NCBI GenBank assembly: GCA_001802455.1 | Contig: MGXZ01000016.1 | Location: forward strand, 124,001-188,000 | DNA: 64,000 nucleotides | Direction of reading: 5' to 3' | Source of the DNA: Gammaproteobacteria bacterium RIFCSPHIGHO2_12_FULL_39_24 | GTDB lineage: Bacteria > Pseudomonadota > Gammaproteobacteria > Coxiellales > Coxiellaceae | Shown: positions 56,881-64,000 of the stretch, piece by piece | How positions within the stretch are numbered: the stretch's first letter is position 1 | How the letters are laid out: each line of letters opens with the position of its first letter | Notes under the pieces: generated by a model | What the model saw: the letters and a program-made list of their open reading frames with translations, nothing else | The model's database searches: none | Told to the model about the DNA's origin: nothing | Program-made: the position numbers and the translations under genes

Positions 56881-59724
56881 TCACCTCGCCTCTTCCGCCG
56901 GCAAAAATCCCAATGCTTGATCAATTAATTCAGTTTGCTGTTTATTATGCAACGCAGGATATCCCGCCGCGGGTGCAGCCATCGCTTGACGTCCTGCATA
57001 ATATAAACGATGTCCATTTTGCGGAATGCATTCAACAATGTGATGTCGCGTGCAATACCATGCGCCCTGATTTTTTGGTTCTTCTTGACACCACACGACC
57101 TCACGCATATTCGGATATTTATGCATTTCCGCTTTTAATTCATCCATGGGAAATGGATACAATTGCTCAACACGCACGAGCACTACGTGATTCATTTTTT
57201 CCTCACGGCGTTTTACCAGTAATTCATAATAAATTTTTCCAGAACACAAAACCAATCGCGTGATTTTTTCATTATCCAGTGAATCTATTTCAGAAATAAC
57301 GCAACGAAATCCACCCTGGGTTAATTCCGCCAAACTTGACACTGCTAATTTGTGTCGCAATAAACTTTTCGGCGACATCACGATTAATGGTTTACGATAG
57401 GGACGCAATACTTGTCGACGCAATAAATGAAAAATTTGCGCAGGTGTCGTTGGCATACACACTTGCATATTTTCTTGCGCGCACAATTGTAAATATCTTT
57501 CTAATCTTGCTGAAGAATGTTCAGGACCTTGCCCTTCCGAACCATGCGGTAATAACATCACTAATCCTGCTAAACGGCTCCACTTTTGCCACGCTGAACT
57601 AATAAATTGATCAATAATTACTTGCGCTACATTCGCGAAATCACCAAATTGTGCTTCCCACATCACCAATGCATTGGGATCAGCCGCCGCATAACCAAAT
57701 TCAAATCCAAGCGCACCGGTTTCTGATAACAGTGAATCATAAATTTGACAATTCGCTTGATCTTTTGATAAATGCAACAGTGGCATAAAACAATCGCCAG
57801 TTTTTTGATCGAATAACGCAGCGTGACGATGAAAAAAAGTTCCGCGACGAACATCTTCACCCGTAAATCGCACAGCATGACCTTCTGTTAATAAAGCGGC
57901 ATACGCTATTGTTTCAGCAAAACCCCAATCCAGTGGTTGTTCACCTGCAATCATTTTTTGTCGCGCTTGCATAATCATCGCAACATTACGCTGCAATACA
58001 TAACCATCCGGAATCGTTGTTACTTTTTTTCCAAGATCTTGCAATACGGATAATGGTACGGCCGTATTAACATTATCAGTCCACGCGCAATGCAAAAATG
58101 GTGTCCAGTTTGCAGCATAGTGATCCGATAATCCATTTTGCATTAATTCAACTGGGCTTTTACCTGTATCTAATAAATTACGATAATCTGAAATCATTTT
58201 TTCTGTGTCTTGTTCGGAAATAATTTTTTCAGTAATTAATTGTGCTGCATACATCGCCCGTGGCGTTTTTTTTGTATGAATAATTTGATACATCAGTGGC
58301 TGCGTACAAGTCGGATCATCTGCTTCATTATGACCATGCGCGCGATAACAAACCAAATCAATCACCGCATCTTTATGAAAACGCATGCGATAATCCAACG
58401 CCAATTTCATTGCGCGAATACAACTTTCTGGATCATCTCCATTCACGTGCAAAATCGGCGCATCAATCATTTTGGCAATATCGGAACAATAATGCGATGA
58501 ACGGGAGTCGGCTGGATTGCTCGTGGTAAATCCCACTTGATTGTTAGTAATAATGTGGATGGTTCCACCAACCGTGTATGCCCGTGTTTGCGACATCGCT
58601 AACGTTTCCATCACAATACCTTGTCCTGCAAATGCAGCATCACCGTGAATCAACACGGGAAATGCGTAGTCTTTAACGTGGTCGCTGGCGCTCCCACTTC
58701 TCTTACGCTCTTGCCTCGCACGAACCGATCCCATTACCACCGTATTAATAAATTCTAAATGCGATGGATTAAACCCCAGTGATAAATGAATCACGCCACT
58801 GTCTGTTTGAACATCACTGGAAAATCCTTTGTGATATTTCACATCACCTGTAGTATTACCATAATCTTTTGTACCATCGAATTCAGAAAATAATTCTGAT
58901 GGCGTTTTACCCATAATGTTTAATAAAACATTTAATCGTCCCCGATGCGCCATTCCAATCACAATCTCACGCACATTTTGTTTGCGCGCATCTTTGTTTA
59001 ACACATCCATCATGGGAAGTAATGTGTCAGCACCTTCAATTGAAAATCGTTTTTGTCCAGGATATTTTGTATCGAGATATTTTTCTAATCCTTCGGCTTC
59101 CGTTAATTTTTCCAGAATTTCTTTTTTTTGTTTTGCAGAAAACAACATGATTGGAATTTTATTTTCCATATAATCACGCAACCATTCGCGCTCTGCTTCA
59201 TCAATGATGCGTGTGTACTCAATGCCAATCGAACCGCAATAAAAATTTTGCAAGGTTGTTAGAATTTTTTCTAACGTTGCCATCCCATTGTGAGGAAATA
59301 ATTTTCTCGCATCAAATTGCTCAGCAAGATCAGATTCACTTAATCCATGATGTTGTAATTGCAAACGCACATCGGGAACAATCGGCGCATGCAATGGATC
59401 AATTGTTGCATTCAAATGGCCATAACGACGATAAGCGGTAATTAAAGCGTCGACAGCGGATTGTTTGAGTGGGAGTGGGAGTGGGAGTGGGAGTGGGAGT
59501 GGGAGTGGGAGTGGGAGTGGGAGTGTTGCGCTTTGCTTCAATGCATCACGAATAGCGGCATGAGAAATGTCATTTTTTCCTAAAGAGGAAAAATAATTTT
59601 TCCATTCATCGGAAACACTATCTTGATCTTGCAAATACGATTCATACATCGCGTCGATGTAATCAGCGCTATCACCGGAGAGGTAAGAATTCTTTTCAAA
59701 TTTTTGTAATATGGTTTGTGGCAT
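56881..59724 (-). CDS. sucA: 2-oxoglutarate dehydrogenase E1 component
   Basis: SucA decarboxylates 2-oxoglutarate with thiamine diphosphate. The 947-residue protein has the N-terminal helix that contacts E2, the VIGMAHRGRLNVL segment, VLIHGDAAFAGQG, the ThDP motif GDDPESCIRAMKLALDYR and the LPHGSEGQGPEHSSARLER motif. Between the N-terminal helix and the first catalytic helices (about residues 70-91) is a run of about ten Leu-Pro pairs encoded by a 60-bp hexamer array. A small SGSA insertion near residue 340 has the same repeat origin. The sdhB stop is 72 bp upstream. Confidence 0.96.
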   Translation of the reverse strand: MPQTILQKFEKNSYLSGDSADYIDAMYESYLQDQDSVSDEWKNYFSSLGKNDISHAAIRDALKQSATLPLPLPLPLPLPLPLPLPLKQSAVDALITAYRRYGHLNATIDPLHAPIVPDVRLQLQHHGLSESDLAEQFDARKLFPHNGMATLEKILTTLQNFYCGSIGIEYTRIIDEAEREWLRDYMENKIPIMLFSAKQKKEILEKLTEAEGLEKYLDTKYPGQKRFSIEGADTLLPMMDVLNKDARKQNVREIVIGMAHRGRLNVLLNIMGKTPSELFSEFDGTKDYGNTTGDVKYHKGFSSDVQTDSGVIHLSLGFNPSHLEFINTVVMGSVRARQERKRSGSASDHVKDYAFPVLIHGDAAFAGQGIVMETLAMSQTRAYTVGGTIHIITNNQVGFTTSNPADSRSSHYCSDIAKMIDAPILHVNGDDPESCIRAMKLALDYRMRFHKDAVIDLVCYRAHGHNEADDPTCTQPLMYQIIHTKKTPRAMYAAQLITEKIISEQDTEKMISDYRNLLDTGKSPVELMQNGLSDHYAANWTPFLHCAWTDNVNTAVPLSVLQDLGKKVTTIPDGYVLQRNVAMIMQARQKMIAGEQPLDWGFAETIAYAALLTEGHAVRFTGEDVRRGTFFHRHAALFDQKTGDCFMPLLHLSKDQANCQIYDSLLSETGALGFEFGYAAADPNALVMWEAQFGDFANVAQVIIDQFISSAWQKWSRLAGLVMLLPHGSEGQGPEHSSARLERYLQLCAQENMQVCMPTTPAQIFHLLRRQVLRPYRKPLIVMSPKSLLRHKLAVSSLAELTQGGFRCVISEIDSLDNEKITRLVLCSGKIYYELLVKRREEKMNHVVLVRVEQLYPFPMDELKAEMHKYPNMREVVWCQEEPKNQGAWYCTRHHIVECIPQNGHRLYYAGRQAMAAPAAGYPALHNKQQTELIDQALGFLPAEEAR
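59466..59525. repeat. Hexamer array, 10 copies of GAGTGG, inside sucA
   Basis: Ten head-to-tail GAGTGG units, the last ending TGTT-like, read on the minus strand as CTCCCA, i.e. Leu-Pro. The unit length keeps the frame. The peptide LKQSA occurs on both sides of the run with different codons. Confidence 0.97.
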
Positions 59725-59783
59725 GTCGATACTCTTAAACAGTCCAGGTATTAGGTTTCAGATAAGGAAGATATCTCCAACAC

Positions 59784-59797
59784 TGATAACTGATAAC
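59784..59797. repeat. Heptamer array, 2 copies of TGATAAC, at the sdhB stop
   Basis: Two perfect TGATAAC units end at the first base of the sdhB stop codon complement, in the sdhB-sucA gap. Confidence 0.8.
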
Positions 59798-60507
59798 TAT
59801 TCAGCAATCATCTCTTTTCGTAACCTCGAAATCGCTTCTGTTGGATTTAATCCCTTAGGGCATACGTTCGCGCAATTCATAATGGTGCGGCAACGAAATA
59901 CACTGAACGGATCTTTCAAATCATCTAATCTTTTTTTCGTTTGATTATCACGACTGTCAGCAACAAAACGATACGCATTTAACAAACCTGCAGGCCCTAC
60001 AAATTTATCCGGGTTCCACCAATATGATGGACAAGATGATGTGCAACACGCACACAAAATACATTCGTATAATCCATCTAATCTCGCGCGCTCAGCGGGT
60101 GATTGTAATCGCTCTTTTTCAGGTATTTTATCGGTATTTTGTAAATACGGCTTCACGCGCTTGTATTGATCGAAAAAGGGTTCCATATCCACAATCAGAT
60201 CACGAATCACCGGAAAACCAGGCAATGGCATTAACACAACGCGATTTGGCAAATCATGTAAACGCGTAATACACGCTAAACCATTTGTGCCGTTAATGTT
60301 TAATCCATCAGAACCACACACGCCTTCGCCACACGAACGACGAAAACCAATATCGGGATTTTTTTCTTTAATCGCTTCCAATGCATTTAATAACATTTTT
60401 CCTTTAATGGTTTCGATATCGAGCTGGTATGCCTGCATACGTGGTTTTTTATCGACTGCGGGGTCGAAGCGGTAGATGGAAAAGGTCATTTTTCTGGAGC
60501 TTGTCAT
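59797..60507 (-). CDS. sdhB: Succinate dehydrogenase iron-sulfur subunit
   Basis: SdhB carries electrons from SdhA to quinone through three Fe-S clusters. The [2Fe-2S] site is Cys59, Cys64, Asp67 and Cys79; the [4Fe-4S] site is CILCACCTSSCP and the [3Fe-4S] site CRTIMNCANVCPKG. The 236-residue length is typical. AGGA precedes ATG 60507. Its stop overlaps a two-copy heptamer array by one base. Confidence 0.97.
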   Translation of the reverse strand: MTSSRKMTFSIYRFDPAVDKKPRMQAYQLDIETIKGKMLLNALEAIKEKNPDIGFRRSCGEGVCGSDGLNINGTNGLACITRLHDLPNRVVLMPLPGFPVIRDLIVDMEPFFDQYKRVKPYLQNTDKIPEKERLQSPAERARLDGLYECILCACCTSSCPSYWWNPDKFVGPAGLLNAYRFVADSRDNQTKKRLDDLKDPFSVFRCRTIMNCANVCPKGLNPTEAISRLRKEMIAE

Positions 60508-60523
60508 AATTTATTCCTGAGTC

Positions 60524-60630
60524 AGTTATCAGTTATCAGTTATCAGGTATCAGGTATCAGGTATCAGGTATCAGGTATCAGGTATCAATTTAAATTACAC
60601 CTCCGATCCAGATAACAGATAACAGATAAC
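60524..60630. repeat. Heptamer arrays filling the sdhA-sdhB gap
   Basis: Nine contiguous units (three AGTTATC and then six AGGTATC, 60524-60586) are followed, after 23 bp, by three AGATAAC units in the opposite sense (60610-60630) that reach the sdhA stop codon. The block separates two genes of one operon that normally lie close together. Confidence 0.95.
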
Positions 60631-62390
60631 TATTCCCTCAATTTCAACGGAATCGGCGCCATATTTTTTGGTTTCCTATTCACGGGACGAAAATCTAATT
60701 CACCATTTGCAAAATAAATAGAATGTTTTAACCACTGTTTATCATCCCGTTCTGTAAAATCATATCGTGCATGCGCACCACGACTTTCTTTGCGTTGATC
60801 TGCTAATACTGCGGTCGCTAGTGCTGCTTCCATCATGTTATCCAATTCAAACATTTCAACGCGTGTTGTATTAAAGGCTTGACTATAATCTTCAAGTTTT
60901 GCTTTTTTCAATCGTGCACTCAACTCTTTTAATTCACGCAATCCTTTTTTCATGTGCTCACCATCACGAAATACGCCAAAATTATTTTGCATAATTTTTT
61001 TCATTTGCGTGCGGATTTCATAAGGATTTTCTGTGTTGGATGTATTATTCCAGCGATTGTAACGCGCTATCGCACGATCCATTTCGCCATCTGCTTCAGC
61101 GCGATGATGTAAATTATTTTTTAATTCCGCTTCTAAATGTAGACCAATTGCACGGCCGAATACGACTAAATCCAATAATGAATTCGTTCCCAAACGATTT
61201 GCACCATGTACGGAAACACACGCGCATTCACCCGCTGCAAACAAGCCTTCAATAATTTCATCACGCCCTTTTTTGCGTGTAATCACTTGGCCGTGAATCG
61301 TTGTGGGAATGCCGCCCATTTGATAATGACAGGTTGGCACAACGGGAATCGATTGTTTCACCGGATCAATATTTAAAAATTTGCGAGACAACTCTAAAAT
61401 GCCAGGTAATCTTTCGTTTAATACTTTTTCACCTAAATGATCGAGTTTTAATAACACGTAATCTTTTTGTGGACCCGCACCACGACCTTCTAAAATTTCA
61501 ATAATCGAAGAGCGCGAAACAATATCGCGGCAGTCTAAATCTTTTAAATGCGGCGAATACCGTTCCATAAAACGCTCACCATTGCCATTTAACAAATAAC
61601 CCCCTTCACCACGACAACCTTCGGTCATTAATGCGCCCACACCAGCTAAACCCGTTGGATGAAATTGCCAAAACTCCATATCTTGCACTGGCAAACCCGC
61701 GCGTAATACCAAACCGATTCCATCACCGGTGTTAGTGTAAGCATTCGTGGTAGTTTCAAATATACGACCCGCACCGCCCGTGGCTAATGCCACTGCGCGT
61801 GCTTTGAAATAAACCAATTCGCCTGTTTCCATACACAGCGCAATCACACCTGAAACACCGCCGTTGTCAGAACAAATTAAATCCATCGCAACCCATTCGT
61901 TGAAAAAATGCGTATTCGCTTCAATATTTTTTTGATACAGCGTGTGCAACATGGCATGACCCGTGCGATCAGCCGCGGCACAAGTGCGTCGCGCTAATTC
62001 GCCACCGAAATCACGAGTATGTCCACCAAATGCACGTTGATAAATTTTTCCATCCTCTAAACGCGAAAAGGGTAATCCCATGTGTTCTAATTCAATGACA
62101 GAAGCGGGCGCTTGTTGACACATATATTCCGCAGCATCTTGATCTGCTAAACCATCTGAACCAATCACGGTGTCATACATATGCCATTCCCATTTATCGG
62201 GAGTGACATTGCCTAATGCCGCCGCAATACCTCCTTGTGCCGAAACGGTGTGTGAACGCGTTGGATAGACTTTTGAAATGACTGCGACTTTGTAACCGCT
62301 TTGCGCCATTTGCAATGCCGCACGCATGCCCGCACCGCCAGCGCCTACGATGACAGCGTCAAATTGTTTTGTTTGTATTGTATTAGCCAT
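60630..62390 (-). CDS. sdhA: Succinate dehydrogenase flavoprotein subunit
   Basis: SdhA oxidises succinate with covalent FAD. From ATG 62390 the 586-residue protein has the FAD-binding [13 protein letters not shown] motif, the flavinylated histidine in [10 protein letters not shown], substrate-site HPTGL and [13 protein letters not shown], and the C-terminal [10 protein letters not shown] motif. Its start overlaps sdhD by 8 bp. The longer frame from 62405 begins inside sdhD and is less likely. Confidence 0.97.
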   Translation of the reverse strand: MANTIQTKQFDAVIVGAGGAGMRAALQMAQSGYKVAVISKVYPTRSHTVSAQGGIAAALGNVTPDKWEWHMYDTVIGSDGLADQDAAEYMCQQAPASVIELEHMGLPFSRLEDGKIYQRAFGGHTRDFGGELARRTCAAADRTGHAMLHTLYQKNIEANTHFFNEWVAMDLICSDNGGVSGVIALCMETGELVYFKARAVALATGGAGRIFETTTNAYTNTGDGIGLVLRAGLPVQDMEFWQFHPTGLAGVGALMTEGCRGEGGYLLNGNGERFMERYSPHLKDLDCRDIVSRSSIIEILEGRGAGPQKDYVLLKLDHLGEKVLNERLPGILELSRKFLNIDPVKQSIPVVPTCHYQMGGIPTTIHGQVITRKKGRDEIIEGLFAAGECACVSVHGANRLGTNSLLDLVVFGRAIGLHLEAELKNNLHHRAEADGEMDRAIARYNRWNNTSNTENPYEIRTQMKKIMQNNFGVFRDGEHMKKGLRELKELSARLKKAKLEDYSQAFNTTRVEMFELDNMMEAALATAVLADQRKESRGAHARYDFTERDDKQWLKHSIYFANGELDFRPVNRKPKNMAPIPLKLRE

Positions 62391-62724
62391 ATAACGCATC
62401 CACACACCAAATCAAATAACTCGCCAACGCTAAAATAACCAGTATTTCTAGTATTAAACGCAGCACACCGCATTTTACATAATCAGTGAATACCGTCCAC
62501 AAACCAATCCACGCATGCCACAAAATAGCCATTAACACGATAACTGATGTAATTTTTATCCAGAGGCAAGAAAATAAATCACGCCATGTCGCATAATTCA
62601 ACGGCTGGTGTAACAATAAATAACTCAACAAAAAAACGGCGTAGCACCCAATTAAAATCGCAGTCACTCGTTGTACGATCCATTCATAAAATCCACGATG
62701 ATTGTTGTTGCAATGATTTACCAT
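62383..62724 (-). CDS. sdhD: Succinate dehydrogenase membrane anchor SdhD
   Basis: SdhD anchors the complex and helps bind quinone and haem b. The protein is about 113 residues with three membrane helices; [16 protein letters not shown] is the typical start, and [14 protein letters not shown] contains the haem-ligand His and the Asp-Tyr quinone-site pair. The start is ATG 62724 overlapping sdhC's stop, or GTG 62730. Confidence 0.93.
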   Translation of the reverse strand: MVNHCNNNHRGFYEWIVQRVTAILIGCYAVFLLSYLLLHQPLNYATWRDLFSCLWIKITSVIVLMAILWHAWIGLWTVFTDYVKCGVLRLILEILVILALASYLIWCVDALYG

Positions 62725-63095
62725 AGCCACACTCCCGCTAAAACAATTGCAATTGCTGCGAGAAAAATAACAAAAAACGCGGTAAATCGTGCTACCTTCA
62801 GAGACTCACCAATACCACAATCCATAACCATGTGACGCAGTCCTGCAAAAAAATGAAAAGCCACAGAAGAAATCAATATCCAAGATAATAACTTCATCAT
62901 GGGAGAATGAAGCTGGTGTTGCAACTGATCGAAGCTATCTTGTGAAGACAAAGAATGATGCAATAAATACAATGCAAAGGGTAAGAGTAGAAATAATAAA
63001 ACGCCGGAAATACGATGCAAGATAGAAACAATCGCCATCGGCGGAAATGTCATTCGGGTCAAATCCAAATGAACTGGTCTTTCTACTTTATTCAC
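62718..63095 (-). CDS. sdhC: Succinate dehydrogenase cytochrome b556 subunit SdhC
   Basis: SdhC holds haem b and part of the quinone site. The 125-residue protein has RPVHLDLTRMTFPPMAIVSI and the SILHRISGVLLF helix start with the quinone-site Ser/Arg, and FHFFAGLRHMVMDCG with the haem-ligand His. It is the first gene of sdhCDAB-sucAB and is divergent from gltA. Confidence 0.94.
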   Translation of the reverse strand: MNKVERPVHLDLTRMTFPPMAIVSILHRISGVLLFLLLPFALYLLHHSLSSQDSFDQLQHQLHSPMMKLLSWILISSVAFHFFAGLRHMVMDCGIGESLKVARFTAFFVIFLAAIAIVLAGVWLW

Positions 63096-63166
63096 TGTTT
63101 TTTTTCCATGAAATTAAATTTAGATATAGTATGCCATCGGCGGTCAAAGAATGCGATCGCGTGGGG

Positions 63167-63195
63167 ATTATAACGACAATATTTTTGAAAAACAA
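63167..63195 (-). promoter_or_regulatory. Promoter of sdhCDAB
   Basis: On the minus strand TTGTTT (63190-63195) and a perfect TATAAT (63167-63172) are separated by 17 bp, giving a start near 63160 and a leader of about 65 bases to the sdhC ATG. Confidence 0.5.
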
Positions 63196-63342
63196 ATTGT
63201 TGCGAAGTGTATAAACCTCACATTATAAACGTACACTCACTGACATCTCACCTTGCAGCAGAGTTCGCAGCGAATCATTTTTCTAATTCGCTATCTTTTT
63301 CGAACGTGATAACATAACTAAATTTAAATGCACGAGAAAGCC

Positions 63343-64000
63343 ATGTCAAAAAAATCAGATAAAAAAGCAATACTCTCTTTTGAAAAAGACACCATCGACT
63401 TACCCATTTTGTCTCCCACATTAGGCTACGATGTGATTGACATCAAAACACTCGGCAAGCATCAACACTTCACTTATGACCCAGGTTATTTCGCAACTGC
63501 ATCGTGCGAATCTAAAATTACCTACATCGATGGTGACAACGGTGTCTTACTTTATCGTGGTTATTCGATTGATCAACTGGCTGCAAAATGTGATTACCTG
63601 GACGTATGTTATTTATTAATTTATGGCGAACTGCCAACCGATTCACAGAAAAAAACATTTGAAGCAAAACTTGAAGAAGCGGCACCAATTTGTGATTTTA
63701 CAAAGAATATATTTTCTGGATTTACGCGCGATGCCCATCCCATGGGTATGTTGCTCAGTATCATCGGCGGATTATCGACACGCCAAGGCAACGCCTGCAA
63801 TTTAAAAAATGCGGCAGATCGTGAAAGAGCAGTCATTCGTCTTATCGCAAAAGTACCTGTTATTGCCGCAATGATTTACCGTCACAATGAAGGGAAGGCA
63901 TTTATTGCACCGCAAAAGGGGTTGGGATTTACGAAAAACTTTTTACATATGTTGTTAGGTGATGATACAAAAACAAATAATCCTATTTTAATTCGCGCAC
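63343..64000 (+). CDS. gltA: Citrate synthase, N-terminal part cut by window edge
   Basis: The frame starts at ATG 63343 and stays open to the right edge (219 codons). It encodes the type II (hexameric) citrate synthase N-terminus: LPILSPTLGYDVIDIKTL, then TYDPGYFATASCESKITYID, DGDNGVLLYRGYSIDQLA and HPMGMLLSI. Divergence from sdhC is the classic gammaproteobacterial arrangement. It starts the TCA cycle with acetyl-CoA and oxaloacetate. The catalytic His/Asp region lies outside the window. Confidence 0.95.
   Translation, partial: MSKKSDKKAILSFEKDTIDLPILSPTLGYDVIDIKTLGKHQHFTYDPGYFATASCESKITYIDGDNGVLLYRGYSIDQLAAKCDYLDVCYLLIYGELPTDSQKKTFEAKLEEAAPICDFTKNIFSGFTRDAHPMGMLLSIIGGLSTRQGNACNLKNAADRERAVIRLIAKVPVIAAMIYRHNEGKAFIAPQKGLGFTKNFLHMLLGDDTKTNNPILIRA

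Noticed and set aside
59466-59525. Leu-Pro run as a frameshift or gene break in sucA
   Set aside because: The frame is continuous on both sides and the hexamer preserves it.

Overview
The window comes from a low-GC gammaproteobacterium. The bam, mla, lpt, ccm, sdh-suc and aroA-cmk-rpsA gene sets are proteobacterial in content and order. An NAD-type glutamate dehydrogenase of about 1600 residues, a 768-residue ankyrin-type protein that looks like a secreted effector, a PnuC vitamin transporter, many short secreted or lipid-anchored proteins and decayed accessory genes fit a host-associated member of the Legionellales (Coxiella/Legionella relatives). That placement is inference; no rRNA gene is present to confirm it.

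Layout. 1-8.4 kb: a membrane-protein fragment, bamD, divergent rluD, a DegQ-like protease, an RND efflux pair and pnuC. 8.4-10.8 kb: the ankyrin-type protein. 10.9-19.5 kb: MATE exporter, murA and mlaBCDEF on the minus strand, facing kdsD-kdsC-lptC-lptB on the plus strand; this is an envelope block for peptidoglycan, outer-membrane lipid asymmetry and LPS transport. 19.5-19.8 kb: tRNA-Arg(ACG) and tRNA-Ser(GCU). 20-27 kb: a full cytochrome c maturation set (ccmABCDEFGH) split by typA. 27-33 kb: wecA, comEA-like, pyrF, rpsA, cmk, aroA. 33-42 kb: trxB, infA, a small secreted protein, a wrecked zeta toxin with an intact small partner gene, clpA, an unknown gene, icd, queA and a membrane protein. 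42-49 kb: a second small secreted protein, a FadL-type porin, tRNA-Ser(CGA) with a duplicated 3' end, a very short BamC-like lipoprotein, dapA, rmuC, and an operon of an inactive-looking dehalogenase homologue, a lipoprotein and an FAH-family hydrolase. 49-64 kb: NAD-glutamate dehydrogenase, a two-component system, and the TCA block sucAB-sdhCDAB with gltA divergent and cut by the window edge. Icd, SucAB, SdhCDAB, GltA and glutamate dehydrogenase together suggest amino-acid-fed oxidative metabolism.

The most unusual feature is the repeat load. Ten short tandem arrays of a 7-bp unit (NGATANC) lie at gene ends and provide the stop codons and last residues of several proteins. Arrays of a 6-bp unit (GAGTGG/GAGTGT type), which keeps the reading frame, lie inside or at the starts of genes; one encodes a long Leu-Pro run in SucA. 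Two families of MITE-like inverted-repeat elements also sit at gene ends and supply stop codons. A fourth structure, downstream of tRNA-Ser(CGA), is a 21-bp direct repeat of the tRNA 3' end enclosing five consecutive hairpins. These repeat systems are the best candidates for undescribed biology here. No CRISPR array, rRNA operon, complete transposase or prophage was seen.
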